NCBI RefSeq assembly: GCF_028863665.1
Contig: NZ_JARBFX010000009.1
Location: 62,001-126,000 of the forward strand
Source: Aquabacter sediminis
GTDB taxonomy: Bacteria > Pseudomonadota > Alphaproteobacteria > Rhizobiales > Xanthobacteraceae
Direction: 5' to 3'
DNA: 64,000 nt
The position numbers and the translations under genes are program-made. Below are positions 1 to 8,234 of the stretch, piece after piece. The stretch's first letter is position 1; every line of letters starts with the position of its first letter. The notes under the pieces were generated by a model. The model was given only the letters and a program-made list of their open reading frames with translations. It ran no database searches and was not told the DNA's origin.

Positions 1-2
1 CG

Positions 3-653
3 GTCCTGGTGGCGCTGGCGCGGGGGCTGGCGGACGGCTCCATCCTCGCCGCCACCGGCCAGACCCTTGTGGGGGCGGTCAGTGGCCTCTTCATCGGCGG
101 GGCCATCGGTCTGGTCCTGGGTATCGCGCTCGGCCTGATGGGCTGGCTGGACCGACTGCTGGAAGTGACCATCGAATCCGTGCGCCCCATCCCCTCCGTG
201 GCCTTGCTGCCCATCGCGCTCATGATCTTCGGCTTCGGCTATGCGATGGAACTGTCCATCGTCGCCAAGACCTGCCTGTTCACCACGCTCATCTTCACCC
301 GCGCGGCGGTTCAGGGGGTCGAGCCGCGCCTCCTGGAGGTGGCCCGCGTGCTCAGGCTCTCGCGCTTGGCCACCGTCACCAAGATCATCCTGCCGGCCGC
401 CTTGCCCAACATCTTCGTGGCCTTTCGCCTGGCCGCCGGATCGGCGCTCATCGTGGCGGTGACGGTGGAGATCACGCTCAATCCACAAGGTCTCGGCTAT
501 GGCATCATGACCGCCCAGCAGGCGCTTCGGCCGGACCTGATGCTCGGCTATCTCGTGTGGATCGGCATCGTCGGCTATGGCTGGAACGCTGTTCTCCTCT
601 TCGCCCAGCGCCATCTGTTCGGTCGCGCCGCTCTGTCGGAGGCGATGCAATGA
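3..653 (+). CDS. ABC transporter permease, TauT/SsuC family (5' partial)
   Basis: Inner-membrane permease subunit of a nitrate/sulfonate/taurine-type ABC importer. The reading frame is open at the left edge, so the true N-terminus lies outside the window; about 216 residues are present. Several hydrophobic segments are visible, and the EPRLLEVARVL stretch sits where the conserved cytoplasmic loop that contacts the ATPase (EAA loop) is expected in this family. The stop codon overlaps the start of the next permease as ATGA, so the two are translationally coupled and probably form a heterodimeric channel. The ATPase and the binding protein are not in the window on this side. The substrate cannot be told from sequence. 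Confidence 0.85.
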   Translation, partial: VLVALARGLADGSILAATGQTLVGAVSGLFIGGAIGLVLGIALGLMGWLDRLLEVTIESVRPIPSVALLPIALMIFGFGYAMELSIVAKTCLFTTLIFTRAAVQGVEPRLLEVARVLRLSRLATVTKIILPAALPNIFVAFRLAAGSALIVAVTVEITLNPQGLGYGIMTAQQALRPDLMLGYLVWIGIVGYGWNAVLLFAQRHLFGRAALSEAMQ

Positions 654-1417
654 CCGCCACGTCCAAAATCGTCTGGCGTCTCGCCAGCTTCGCCGTCGCG
701 GCTGGGCTGATCGTGGTCTGGCAGATGGTCGCCAATGCCCAGCTCGTCTCGCCCATCTTCCTGCCCGGTCCCGACAAGGCGTGGGCGGCGCTGGTGAACG
801 GGTTCGCCAATCGCGGGCTGGGCGACAAGCTCATCGGCACGATCCGCCATATGACGTTCGGCTGGTTCGCGGCCTCCATCGCAGCCGTGGTGCTGGGCTC
901 GCTCATCGGCACGTCGCGCCGCGCGCGCCTCTATGTGGCGCCGGGGCTGGAATTCCTGCGGCCCTTGCCGGTCTCTGCCATCATTCCGGTGGCCATCGCG
1001 CTCTATGGCCTGTCCGAGAGCATGGCCATCTTCGTCATCGCCTTCGGCACGCTCTGGCCCATGCTGCTGGCCACCATTCACGGCTATGGGGGCGTGGAGC
1101 CGCGCCTCCTGGAGGTGGCGCAGGCGCTCAATCTGTCGCGCCTGAAGACCATCACCAGCATTTCGCTCCCCTCGGCCTTGCCGGACATATTGGCGGGCAT
1201 GCGGGTGAGCCTCACCGTGGCTCTCATCCTCTCTGTGGTGTGCGAGATGGTGGCGGGGCTCGACGGGCTTGGCCAGTGGATCCTGGTCTCTGCCCGCATG
1301 TTCCGCGCGCCGGACCTGTTCGCCGGCGTCATCCTGCTTGGGGCCCTCGGCTATGTGGCCGCGACCCTCATCGGCGAGGTGGAGCGCCGCCTCCTCGCCT
1401 GGCGCCCGACCCGTTGA
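650..1417 (+). CDS. ABC transporter permease, TauT/SsuC family
   Basis: Second permease (255 residues) of the same importer. The ATG at 650 overlaps the TGA of the upstream permease, and its first ~25 residues form a hydrophobic segment typical of SsuC-like proteins, so this start is preferred over longer in-frame options. It repeats the EPRLLEVAQAL loop of its partner, showing the two are paralogous. It is the last gene of its operon and converges on the mannonate dehydratase gene about 33 bp away. I see no strong terminator hairpin between them. Substrate unknown; the family handles sulfonates, nitrate, thiamine precursors and similar small molecules. Confidence 0.85.
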   Translation: MTATSKIVWRLASFAVAAGLIVVWQMVANAQLVSPIFLPGPDKAWAALVNGFANRGLGDKLIGTIRHMTFGWFAASIAAVVLGSLIGTSRRARLYVAPGLEFLRPLPVSAIIPVAIALYGLSESMAIFVIAFGTLWPMLLATIHGYGGVEPRLLEVAQALNLSRLKTITSISLPSALPDILAGMRVSLTVALILSVVCEMVAGLDGLGQWILVSARMFRAPDLFAGVILLGALGYVAATLIGEVERRLLAWRPTR

Positions 1418-1450
1418 TCGGGCGCCAGACAAGCCTCATAAGAGCCAGCC

Positions 1451-2647
1451 TTACAGAGGCAGGCCTTCGCTCTGGGCGATGGCGATCATGACGCCGCGCA
1501 TCTCGGCAAGGCCGCGCAGGCGGCCGATGGCCGGATAGCCGGGATGGGTGGGCTTGCCCACATCGTCCAGCAACTCATGTCCATGGTCCGGTCGGAAGGG
1601 AATGCGCCAGTCGGCAAGGCCGGCGTCCTTGCGCCGCTTCTGCTCCCGCAGGGCTGCGCGCACCACGCCCACCATGTCCACGTCGCCGTCCAGGTGATCG
1701 GCTTCCATGAAGGAGCCGTCGGGACATTTCACCACATTGCGCAGATGCAGGAAGTGGATGCGGTCGGCGAAGCGCTCGGCCATACGCACGAGGTCATTGC
1801 CGGGGCGGGCGCCCAGCGATCCCGTGCACAAGGTCAGGCCGTTGCTGCGCGACGGATGGAGCGCGAGGATCGCCGCCAGGTCCTCTTCCGACGAGACGAT
1901 GCGCGGCAGGCCGAGCAGGGGACGGGGCGGGTCGTCGGGATGGATGCCCATGCGGATGCCCACCTCCTCGGCGGTGGGGATCACTTCGTTGAGGAAGCGG
2001 CCGAGATTCTCCCGCAGCCGCTCCGCCGACACGTCCTTGAAGCGCGCCAGCATGCGGCGCAGGCCCGGCAGGTCGTAGCGGTCGAAGGCACCGGGCAGGC
2101 CGGCCATGATGTTGGCCAGCAGCTTGTCCCGGTCCGCCTGGGTGGAGGCCTCGAACCAGGCCTTGGCGCGGGCGAGCACGGCGGGGTCGTGGTCCGCCTC
2201 AGAGCCTTCGCGCTCCAGCATGAAGACGTCGAAGGCGGCATATTCGTCTGAGTTGAAGCGCAGCGCATTGGCGCCGCCGGGCAGGGGATGGCGCAGTTCC
2301 GTGCGCGTCCAGTCCAGCACCGGCATGAAATTGTAGCAGACCGTGGTGACGCCCTCGGCCGCCAGGTTGCGCAGCGAGGTGCGGTAATTGTCGAACAGCG
2401 GCTTCAGGTCGCCTTTGCCGATCTTGATGGGCTCGGCCACCGGCAGGCTTTCCACCACGCTCCAGCGCAGGCCGAGTGAGGCATCCGCCGCGATGAAGGC
2501 CTTCCGCGCGGCGATGGCCTCCCGCGTCCACACCTCGCCCGCCGGCACCTCATGCAGGGCATTGACGATGCCCGTGGCGCCGGCCTGGGTCACGTGCTCG
2601 AGGCGGATGACGTCATTGGGTCCCCACCACCGCCAGGTCTGTTCCAT
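1451..2647 (-). CDS. uxuA: Mannonate dehydratase
   Basis: Cytosolic enzyme that dehydrates D-mannonate to 2-keto-3-deoxy-D-gluconate in hexuronate catabolism. The 398-residue length is close to the E. coli enzyme (394). The N-terminal TWRWWGPND and the later HPDDPP, CTGSLGARPGND and FLHLRN segments are hallmarks of UxuA. ATG at 2647 is chosen because an AAAGGAG ribosome-binding site lies 8 bases upstream; the GTG three codons earlier is too close to that site. It is the last gene of the operon binding protein - permease - permease - ATPase - gntR - uxuA, suggesting that the importer brings in a uronate or aldonate. This is the strongest functional anchor for that operon. Confidence 0.92.
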   Translation of the reverse strand: MEQTWRWWGPNDVIRLEHVTQAGATGIVNALHEVPAGEVWTREAIAARKAFIAADASLGLRWSVVESLPVAEPIKIGKGDLKPLFDNYRTSLRNLAAEGVTTVCYNFMPVLDWTRTELRHPLPGGANALRFNSDEYAAFDVFMLEREGSEADHDPAVLARAKAWFEASTQADRDKLLANIMAGLPGAFDRYDLPGLRRMLARFKDVSAERLRENLGRFLNEVIPTAEEVGIRMGIHPDDPPRPLLGLPRIVSSEEDLAAILALHPSRSNGLTLCTGSLGARPGNDLVRMAERFADRIHFLHLRNVVKCPDGSFMEADHLDGDVDMVGVVRAALREQKRRKDAGLADWRIPFRPDHGHELLDDVGKPTHPGYPAIGRLRGLAEMRGVMIAIAQSEGLPL

Positions 2648-2683
2648 GGCGTACACTCCTTTGGCGCGTCCCGCCGGGGACGC

Positions 2684-3409
2684 TCAGATGTCGTTGACGA
2701 TCAATTCGGCATGGGTGGCGGCGAGCGTGTCGGCCACCTTCAGCACTTCGGACAGATGTTCACGGGTGGCCCGCTCAGCCTGCGCCACGTCGCCGGCCTT
2801 CACCGCCGCCAGCATGGCCTTGTGCTGGGCGATGAGCGTGTCCACCGGGGTGACATTGGGCAGGGACAGGAAGCGCAACCGGTCGAACTGCACCTTCTCG
2901 CGCTCCAGCACGGACCACACATTGCCCACGTCGATGCCATCGGCGAAGGCGCGGTGGAAGGCATCATCCGCCAGGGTGAAACGGGCGGCGTCGTCACGGG
3001 CGGCCTCCTGGTCGGCGAGGGCCTCGTCGAGACGGGCAAGCGTGGCCGGCGAGAGGCCGCTTTCCGCCGCCTGGCGCAGGATCGCCACCTCCATGGCCTC
3101 GCGCACGAAACGCGCCCGCCGCACGGCGGAAAGCGAGATGCGGGTGATGAAGGTGCCGCGCTGGGGCCACACCTCCACCAGGCCTTCCTCCACGAGGCGC
3201 AGCAGCGCCTCGCGCACCGGCGTGCGGCTGGTGCCGAAGCGGCGCGCCAGCTCGTTCTCGGAGACCCTAGTGCCCGGCTTCAGGCGCAGCACGATGATGT
3301 CGGTGCGCAGGGCGTCATGGATGGCCTCCACGCTCATGGGCTGCATCGACCCGCGCGGCATCTCCTTCGCCGGCGACGTCTGCAGGGAGCGGGAGGGGCC
3401 GGTAGACAT
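2684..3409 (-). CDS. GntR-family regulator, FadR/FCD subfamily
   Basis: DNA-binding regulator of 241 residues. The N-terminal winged helix-turn-helix contains the typical GntR segment ENELARRFGTSRTPVREAL; the C-terminal half is an all-helical FCD ligand-binding domain with metal/acid-binding histidines in the expected places (DDAFHRAF and REHLSEVL). FCD regulators such as UxuR, ExuR and LldR respond to organic acids. The ATG at 3409 is favoured: an AGGA site lies 7 bases upstream, and it begins just past the stop of the ATPase gene. An upstream in-frame start at 3439 would overlap that gene. It sits inside the operon it most likely controls; a matching operator is at 6504-6513. Confidence 0.88.
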   Translation of the reverse strand: MSTGPSRSLQTSPAKEMPRGSMQPMSVEAIHDALRTDIIVLRLKPGTRVSENELARRFGTSRTPVREALLRLVEEGLVEVWPQRGTFITRISLSAVRRARFVREAMEVAILRQAAESGLSPATLARLDEALADQEAARDDAARFTLADDAFHRAFADGIDVGNVWSVLEREKVQFDRLRFLSLPNVTPVDTLIAQHKAMLAAVKAGDVAQAERATREHLSEVLKVADTLAATHAELIVNDI

Positions 3410-3422
3410 GGGGAAATCCTGC

Positions 3423-4199
3423 TCAGGCGTCCCAGCCAAGATGGCTCAGGAAGTCACGGGTGCGCGCGGCGAGCGGCGCCTCGAAGATCTGCTGCGGCGG
3501 CCCCTGTTCGATGATGGCGCCCTTCTCGAATACCACGACATGATCCGCCACGCGCCGGGCGAAGGTCATTTCGTGGGTGACCACCACCATGGTCATGCCG
3601 TCATCCGCCAGCGCCTTCATGACATTGAGCACCTCGCCGATGGTCTCGGGATCAAGCGCCGAAGTGGGCTCGTCGAACAGCATCACCTCCGGTTCCATGG
3701 CGAGCGCACGGGCAATGGCCACACGCTGCTGCTGGCCGCCGGAGAGGTTGGCGGGATAATTGCCAGCCTTGTCGGACAGGCCCACCTTCTTGAGCAGCAC
3801 CTCGGCGCGGGCGCGGGCCTGATCCTCGTCGAGACCGATCACGGTGGTCGGCCCCATCATGATGTTCTCGATGGCCGTCTTGTGGGGGAACAGCTCGAAA
3901 TTCTGGAACACCATGCCCATGCGCTGGCGCACCTTGCGGATGGCGGCCTTGTCGGTGGGCAGCGGCACGCCGTCGAACAGGATGGAGCCGCCATCGATGG
4001 TCTCCAGCGCGTTCGTGCACCGCAGGAGCGTGGACTTGCCAGAGCCCGACGGGCCGATGAGGCAAACCACCTGCTGGCGCTTCACCTCCATCGAGACACC
4101 GGAGAGCGCGACGAAATCGCCATAGAGCTTGCGCACGTCGCGATACTGGAGAACCGTATCGGGCGCGGCGGCGGTGGATTTTGCAGCGGCGAGCGTCAT
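3423..4199 (-). CDS. Amino-acid-type ABC transporter ATPase (HisP/GlnQ family)
   Basis: Cytoplasmic ATPase of 258 residues powering the adjacent permeases. Walker A (GPSGSGKST), the Q-loop (FQNFELFPH), the signature LSGGQQQR, Walker B ([12 protein letters not shown]) and the switch histidine (VTHEM) are all intact. This is the polar amino-acid uptake class, which would normally suggest an amino acid or opine. Here the same operon carries uxuA and an organic-acid-type GntR regulator, so the true cargo may be a sugar acid. It overlaps the end of the upstream permease gene by 4 bases. Confidence 0.92.
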   Translation of the reverse strand: MTLAAAKSTAAAPDTVLQYRDVRKLYGDFVALSGVSMEVKRQQVVCLIGPSGSGKSTLLRCTNALETIDGGSILFDGVPLPTDKAAIRKVRQRMGMVFQNFELFPHKTAIENIMMGPTTVIGLDEDQARARAEVLLKKVGLSDKAGNYPANLSGGQQQRVAIARALAMEPEVMLFDEPTSALDPETIGEVLNVMKALADDGMTMVVVTHEMTFARRVADHVVVFEKGAIIEQGPPQQIFEAPLAARTRDFLSHLGWDA

Positions 4200-4855
4200 T
4201 CCGTGACCCCGAACTTCTTGTGGATCCAGTCCGCGAGCTTGGCCTGGGGATAGCCCAGCAGCCAGTAGATGGCAGCCATGGCGGTGAGCATCTCGATGAC
4301 GCGGAAGGATTGCGAGCGGATCTGCATGGCGGTGTGGGCAAGGTCCCCCACCGCGATCACCGAGACCAGCGAGGTGTCCTTGAACAGCGCCACCCAGGTG
4401 GTGGCGAGCACCGGCAGCACGCGGCGCATGGCCTGCGGCAGCACCACCTTGCGGAACGCCTGCCCCTCGCTCATGCCCATGGCGAGGGCGGCTTCCGTCT
4501 GGCCCTTGCGGATGGACTTGATGCCGGAGCGGAACGTTTCCGAATTATAGGCGGTGTTGTTTAGGCACAGCGCCACGAGGCCGGTGACGAAGGGCGAGAA
4601 GCCGATGTCGAACACCATCGGCATCACATAGAAAGCCCAATAGACCACCAGGATGATGGGCAGGTTGCGGAACAGCTCCACGAAGCAGGTGGCCAGGAAT
4701 GCCACCAGCCGGAAGCGGGACTCCCGCAGCATGGCCACCACGACGCCGCACGGCACCGCGATGAGCATGGTCAGCACTGTGAGCGCGATGGTGACCAGCG
4801 CGCCCTGCGCCAGTGCGCCGGCGCTGGCGGGAACGATCGACCAATCCAGATTCAT
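4196..4855 (-). CDS. Amino-acid-type ABC transporter permease
   Basis: Inner-membrane permease of 219 residues in the HisM/HisQ (His/Glu/Gln/Arg/opine) family. It begins with the characteristic hydrophobic segment after a short leader and carries the [22 protein letters not shown] coupling-loop region. The ATG at 4855 overlaps the stop of the preceding permease gene. A much longer in-frame extension exists upstream but lies inside the neighbouring gene and gives an arginine-rich, non-membrane sequence, so it is not used. It pairs with the 4852-5517 permease. Confidence 0.9.
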   Translation of the reverse strand: MNLDWSIVPASAGALAQGALVTIALTVLTMLIAVPCGVVVAMLRESRFRLVAFLATCFVELFRNLPIILVVYWAFYVMPMVFDIGFSPFVTGLVALCLNNTAYNSETFRSGIKSIRKGQTEAALAMGMSEGQAFRKVVLPQAMRRVLPVLATTWVALFKDTSLVSVIAVGDLAHTAMQIRSQSFRVIEMLTAMAAIYWLLGYPQAKLADWIHKKFGVTE

Positions 4856-5517
4856 GACCGCCCCAGGAAGCCGATCCGGCGATAGAGCATGTCGACGCCG
4901 CGGGTGATCGGGAAAAGGATGATGAAATAGAGGACCATGGCGGTCGTGAAGACCTCCACGGGGGTGTAGGTCTGACCGGCCACCGCGTCGGCGCGACGCA
5001 TCAGTTCGGGCACCGCGATGACCGTGGCGATGGCGGTGTCCTTGACCGCCAGGGTCAGCATGTTGCCAAGCGCCGGCAGCATGCGCACCACCGCCTGGGG
5101 CAGGATGATCTTGCGCACGATCTGGGCGCCGGACATGCCGAGCGCGAGGCCCGCGCGCACCTGGCCGGGCCGCACGGACTCGATGCCGGCGCGGATGATC
5201 TCGGCCACATAGGCGGTCAGGTTCAGGGAAAGCGCCACCATGGCCGAGAAGAAGGGCGGCAGGTTGATGCCGGTGGCGATGGGAAAGGCGAAGTAGAACC
5301 ACACCAGCACCACCAGCACCGGAATGGCGCGCATGGAATCGATGTAGAAGACGAGGATGGTGCGCAGCCAGGATGGCCCATAGCGCCGCCCCAGCGCCAC
5401 CGCCGTGCCGCCGACCATGCTGCAGGCGGCCACCGACAGCGACAGCATCACGGTGACGGCAAGGCCCTCGGCCAGGAACCGCCAGCTGTCGATCACGGGA
5501 AGAAAATTCAGTTCCAT
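4852..5517 (-). CDS. Amino-acid-type ABC transporter permease
   Basis: First of the two permeases (221 residues) in this importer, again of the HisM/HisQ family. The loop GLALGMSGAQIVRKIILPQAVV contacts the ATPase in this family. Several membrane spans are apparent, including a leading one at about residues 15-40. Its gene is separated from the upstream binding-protein gene by 88 bp that contain a strong hairpin, while its 3' end overlaps the next permease by ATGA. Confidence 0.9.
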   Translation of the reverse strand: MELNFLPVIDSWRFLAEGLAVTVMLSLSVAACSMVGGTAVALGRRYGPSWLRTILVFYIDSMRAIPVLVVLVWFYFAFPIATGINLPPFFSAMVALSLNLTAYVAEIIRAGIESVRPGQVRAGLALGMSGAQIVRKIILPQAVVRMLPALGNMLTLAVKDTAIATVIAVPELMRRADAVAGQTYTPVEVFTTAMVLYFIILFPITRGVDMLYRRIGFLGRS

Positions 5518-5558
5518 CTCAAGACCCGATGCGGCGGCAGGCGCCGGGGGGCGGGAGG

Positions 5559-5597
5559 GCGCGCCGGGAACTGATCGTGATCAGAGCCCCGGCGCGC
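5559..5597 (-). other. Intergenic hairpin between binding protein and permease genes
   Basis: Inverted repeat with an outer stem GCGCGCCGGG / CCCGGCGCGC and an inner stem CTGATC / GATCAG around a 2-base loop, about 16 paired bases interrupted by a small internal loop. There is no T-tract on either strand. It sits just after the binding-protein stop codon. Hairpins in this position in other ABC operons protect the upstream transcript from 3' decay, or partly terminate, so that binding protein is made in excess of permease. That role is inferred. Confidence 0.6.
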
Positions 5598-5605
5598 GCC
5601 GGTCG

Positions 5606-6439
5606 TCACATGGTGGTGACGATGCGTTCTTCTTCAGCCTGGAGCTGGGGCAGCATCGGCTCGGCCACTGCCGTCAGCCAGGCGAGGAAAGCGGGCTGGT
5701 TCTTGTCGATGGCGAGCCCGATGGCGTTGGCGGCCTCGGTGCTGTCCTGGCAATTGTTGCCCTGGGGCAGGGCGGTGAGGCCCTTCACCTTCTTGTTGAG
5801 CGCCACCCACGGAATGCGGTTGATGGGGGTCACGTCCGCGCGGCGGGCCATGATCTCCTCCACCGGGGCGGCGGTGCCAGAGCTCGACACGCCGCGCAGC
5901 TTGGCATTGGGGAAGCGCTCCTTCACCCAGTTTTCCTCGCCGCCGCCGGTGAAATAGGCGACCGTGATGTCCGGCTTGTTGAAGTCGTCGATGGACTTGG
6001 CGTTGGCGACCTTCGGGTTGTCGGCGCGGCCGAAGACGCAGAGCGCGGTCTTGGAATAGGTGACGAAGTCCACCACCTGCTGGCGCTGCTTGGTGACCGA
6101 GAGCGGCGAAATGGTCATGTCCACCTGGTTGGCGGCCAGCACTGGCACCTTGGTCTCATGGGAGACGTTCACGGTAACGAGCTTCACGCCGAGGCGCTTG
6201 GCATATTCCTTTGCCAGCGTCCAAGCCGGGCCGGCCCAGGCATCGCCGGAGCCGGTGGTGTTCTCGACCAGCCATGGCGGATTGGAGAGCACGCCTACGC
6301 GCAGTTCGCCCGCCTTCTTGATGGCATCGATGCGCGGGCTGACGCCGGGTGCGGGCACCTCTTGCGCCTGAACGGCGCCTGCGGCGAGGCCAAGGCCGAG
6401 CAAGGCTGCGGCCGCGGTGCGGGTGAGGGTCCTGAGCAT
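5606..6439 (-). CDS. Periplasmic binding protein, polar amino-acid ABC family
   Basis: Secreted solute-binding protein of 277 residues, family 3 (SBP_bac_3). Residues 1-25 form a Sec signal peptide (MLRTLTRTAAAALLGLGLAA then AGAVQAQ, cleavage probably after AQA/VQA). The GELRVGVL start of the mature domain, the QVDMTISPLSVTKQR segment and the late DSTEAANAIGLAIDK region are typical. It is the first gene of the six-gene operon ending in uxuA. The 5' leader holds a short GGGGGTG / CACCCCC hairpin (6462-6477 on the plus strand) and, further up, a GntR-type operator over a TATACT -10 element. The ligand is unknown; a uronate/aldonate or an amino acid are the candidates. Confidence 0.9.
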   Translation of the reverse strand: MLRTLTRTAAAALLGLGLAAGAVQAQEVPAPGVSPRIDAIKKAGELRVGVLSNPPWLVENTTGSGDAWAGPAWTLAKEYAKRLGVKLVTVNVSHETKVPVLAANQVDMTISPLSVTKQRQQVVDFVTYSKTALCVFGRADNPKVANAKSIDDFNKPDITVAYFTGGGEENWVKERFPNAKLRGVSSSGTAAPVEEIMARRADVTPINRIPWVALNKKVKGLTALPQGNNCQDSTEAANAIGLAIDKNQPAFLAWLTAVAEPMLPQLQAEEERIVTTM

Positions 6440-6828
6440 GTTGTCTCCCTGGGTCCATCTCGGGGGTGGGCACCCCCTCTAGGTTCTGATTTTCCATGTA
6501 CGCTAGTATACAAGTCGACAGGGTGCAAGATGGTTCGCGTGGAGTCCGATGGGGCCTGAGGATGCGCCACGGCGGTCGCTCAAGGGTCGGAGGAGCAAGG
6601 CAGCCGGGAACGGCGAGGCCCATTGCATCGAGACGCACAGTGCGCCTGACAGGCCATGCGCCGGGCGCGATTCTCGTTTCCCCGGTCCCGCCCTATAGCT
6701 TGCGCGAACGCTCGCTTCGCGGTGCGATTCGCAATCAGGCTCCGGCACCCGAACGGCACGATAGACGCGCACCGACGTGGCGCGCGCTGCCGCAGAACCG
6801 GTAGCCCTCAAGGGTCCGAGGAAACGTC
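6440..6828. promoter_or_regulatory. Divergent intergenic region between the importer operon and the SAF-domain dehydrogenase
   Basis: A 389-bp stretch without a credible gene. It contains the leader of the binding-protein operon, a candidate GntR operator, and toward the right end the ribosome-binding site GAGGAAA of the gene at 6829. The remainder (about 6540-6800) shows nothing I can name; small open frames here are arginine-rich and lack ribosome-binding sites. Confidence 0.6.
6504..6513 (-). promoter_or_regulatory. Candidate FCD-GntR operator overlapping a -10 element
   Basis: Read on the minus strand the site is TTGTATACTA, which fits the TNGTATACNA-like core favoured by many FadR-subfamily GntR proteins. 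It contains TATACT, a good -10 hexamer for the operon that starts at 6439, about 65 bases downstream. Binding there by the GntR protein encoded in the same operon would block transcription. A second, weaker GTAC-centred half (TAGCGTACAT) abuts it. Confidence 0.5.
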
Positions 6829-8184
6829 ATGTCGCTTTTCGCCAAGCTGAAGCAGAGAGCCGCCGAGAACCGTCCGGTGCGCGTAGGGCTCATCGGGGCC
6901 GGCAAGTTCGGCTCCATGTATCTCTCCCAGGCCGAGCGCGTGCCCGGCGTCCATCTGATCGCGGTGGCCGATCTCTCGCCCGCCCGTGCGCGCGCTTCGC
7001 TCGCCCGTGTCGGCTGGGTCGCCGAACGCTTCAGCGCCCGCTCCCTTGAGGAGGCCGCCAAGGCCGGCACGACCTTCGTCACCGACGATGCGGACGGCAT
7101 GATCGCAAGCCCCTTCGTCGACATCGTCATCGACGCCACCGGCAGTCCGGCGGCGGGCATTCACCATGCGCTCCAGGCCTTCGCCGCCAGGACGCACATC
7201 ATCATGGTGAATGTGGAGGCCGACGTGCTCGCCGGCCCGCTCCTGGCGCGGCGGGCGGCAGAGGCGGGCGTGATCTATTCCATGGCGGCCGGCGACCAGC
7301 CCGCCCTGATCGCCGAGATGGTGGACTGGGCACGCACCATCGGGCTGGAGGTGATCTGCGCCGGCAAGGGCACCAAGTATCACCCCGTCTATCACGCCTC
7401 CACGCCACAGACGGTGTGGGGCCATTACGGCTTTTCCGACGCCCAGGTGGCATCGGGCGACTTCAATGCCCAGATGTTCAACTCTTTCCTGGATGGCACC
7501 AAGTCGGCGCTGGAGATGGCGGCGGTGGCCAATGGCTGCGATCTCGTCCCGCCCAGCGACGGGCTCCTCTTCCCGCCGTGCGGCGTCGATGACCTGCCCC
7601 ATGTCCTGCGCCCCATGAGCGAGGGCGGGGTGCTGGAGCGGCGCGGCACGGTGGAAGTGGTGTCGTCCATCGAGCGGGACTTCCGCCCCGTCTTCCGTGA
7701 CCTGCGCTGGGGCGTCTATGCGGTGTTCGAGGCCTCAAGCCCCTATGTGCAGGAGTGCTTTGCCCAATATGGCCTGAAGACCGACGCTTCCGGGCGCTAT
7801 GCGGCCATGTACAAGCCCTACCACCTCATCGGCCTGGAACTGGGCCTGTCGGTGGCCTCCATCGCGGTGCGCGGCGAAGCCACGGGCGCGACAGGGGACT
7901 GGCGCGGCGACGTGGTGGCCACCGCCAAGCGCGACCTCAAGGCGGGAGAGACCCTGGACGGGGAGGGCGGCTACACTGTCTATGGCAAGCTGGTGCGCGC
8001 CCCCGATGCCGTGCGGCTCGGCGGCCTGCCCATCGGCTTGGCCCATCACATGGTCCTGAAAAGCGACGTGCCGGCCGGGCGGATGGTGTGCTGGGCCGAT
8101 GTGGAGTTTGATCCGTCGAAGGAAGCGATCCGCGTGCGCCGTGCGCAGGAAACCCTGTTCGCCGCCGAATGGGGCTTGGCGTGA
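6829..8184 (+). CDS. NAD(P)-dependent dehydrogenase with C-terminal SAF domain (COG4091-like)
   Basis: Cytosolic protein of 451 residues. The N-terminal Rossmann fold starts at VRVGLIGAGKFG and continues through IDATGSPAAG; the C-terminal ~120 residues, including the AKRDLKAGETLDGEGGYTVYGKLV segment, resemble a SAF domain as found in sugar-acid dehydratases and antifreeze-like proteins. This combination matches the family called predicted homoserine dehydrogenase with SAF domain, whose members act in sugar-acid pathways rather than in threonine synthesis. It is divergent from the importer-uxuA operon, and the shared region contains the GntR site, so it may process the imported compound. Ribosome-binding site GAGGAAA, 6 bases upstream. 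The exact reaction is not known to me. Confidence 0.8.
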   Translation: MSLFAKLKQRAAENRPVRVGLIGAGKFGSMYLSQAERVPGVHLIAVADLSPARARASLARVGWVAERFSARSLEEAAKAGTTFVTDDADGMIASPFVDIVIDATGSPAAGIHHALQAFAARTHIIMVNVEADVLAGPLLARRAAEAGVIYSMAAGDQPALIAEMVDWARTIGLEVICAGKGTKYHPVYHASTPQTVWGHYGFSDAQVASGDFNAQMFNSFLDGTKSALEMAAVANGCDLVPPSDGLLFPPCGVDDLPHVLRPMSEGGVLERRGTVEVVSSIERDFRPVFRDLRWGVYAVFEASSPYVQECFAQYGLKTDASGRYAAMYKPYHLIGLELGLSVASIAVRGEATGATGDWRGDVVATAKRDLKAGETLDGEGGYTVYGKLVRAPDAVRLGGLPIGLAHHMVLKSDVPAGRMVCWADVEFDPSKEAIRVRRAQETLFAAEWGLA

Positions 8185-8193
8185 CGGGAGGCT

Positions 8194-8230
8194 GCGGCGC
8201 CCGCCCGGAATGATCCGGCGCGGGCGCCGC
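8194..8230. terminator. Strong hairpin between convergent genes (terminator-like)
   Basis: Arms GCGGCGCCCGC and GCGGGCGCCGC plus an inner CCGGA / TCCGG stem around ATGA, with one bulged C. It lies in the 50 bp between the convergent stop codons at 8184 and 8235. There is no T-tract, so intrinsic termination is uncertain, but the position suits a bidirectional terminator. Confidence 0.55.
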
Positions 8231-8234
8231 CGCC

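Noticed and set aside
2388-4253. 621-codon plus-strand frame across gntR and the ABC ATPase gene
   Set aside because: It runs antisense through two genes with clear family motifs and has a Ser/Arg-rich composition without any domain.
4856-5302. Upstream in-frame extension of the second amino-acid permease
   Set aside because: It lies inside the preceding permease gene and gives an Arg/His-rich sequence; ATG 4855 with ATGA overlap is the natural start.
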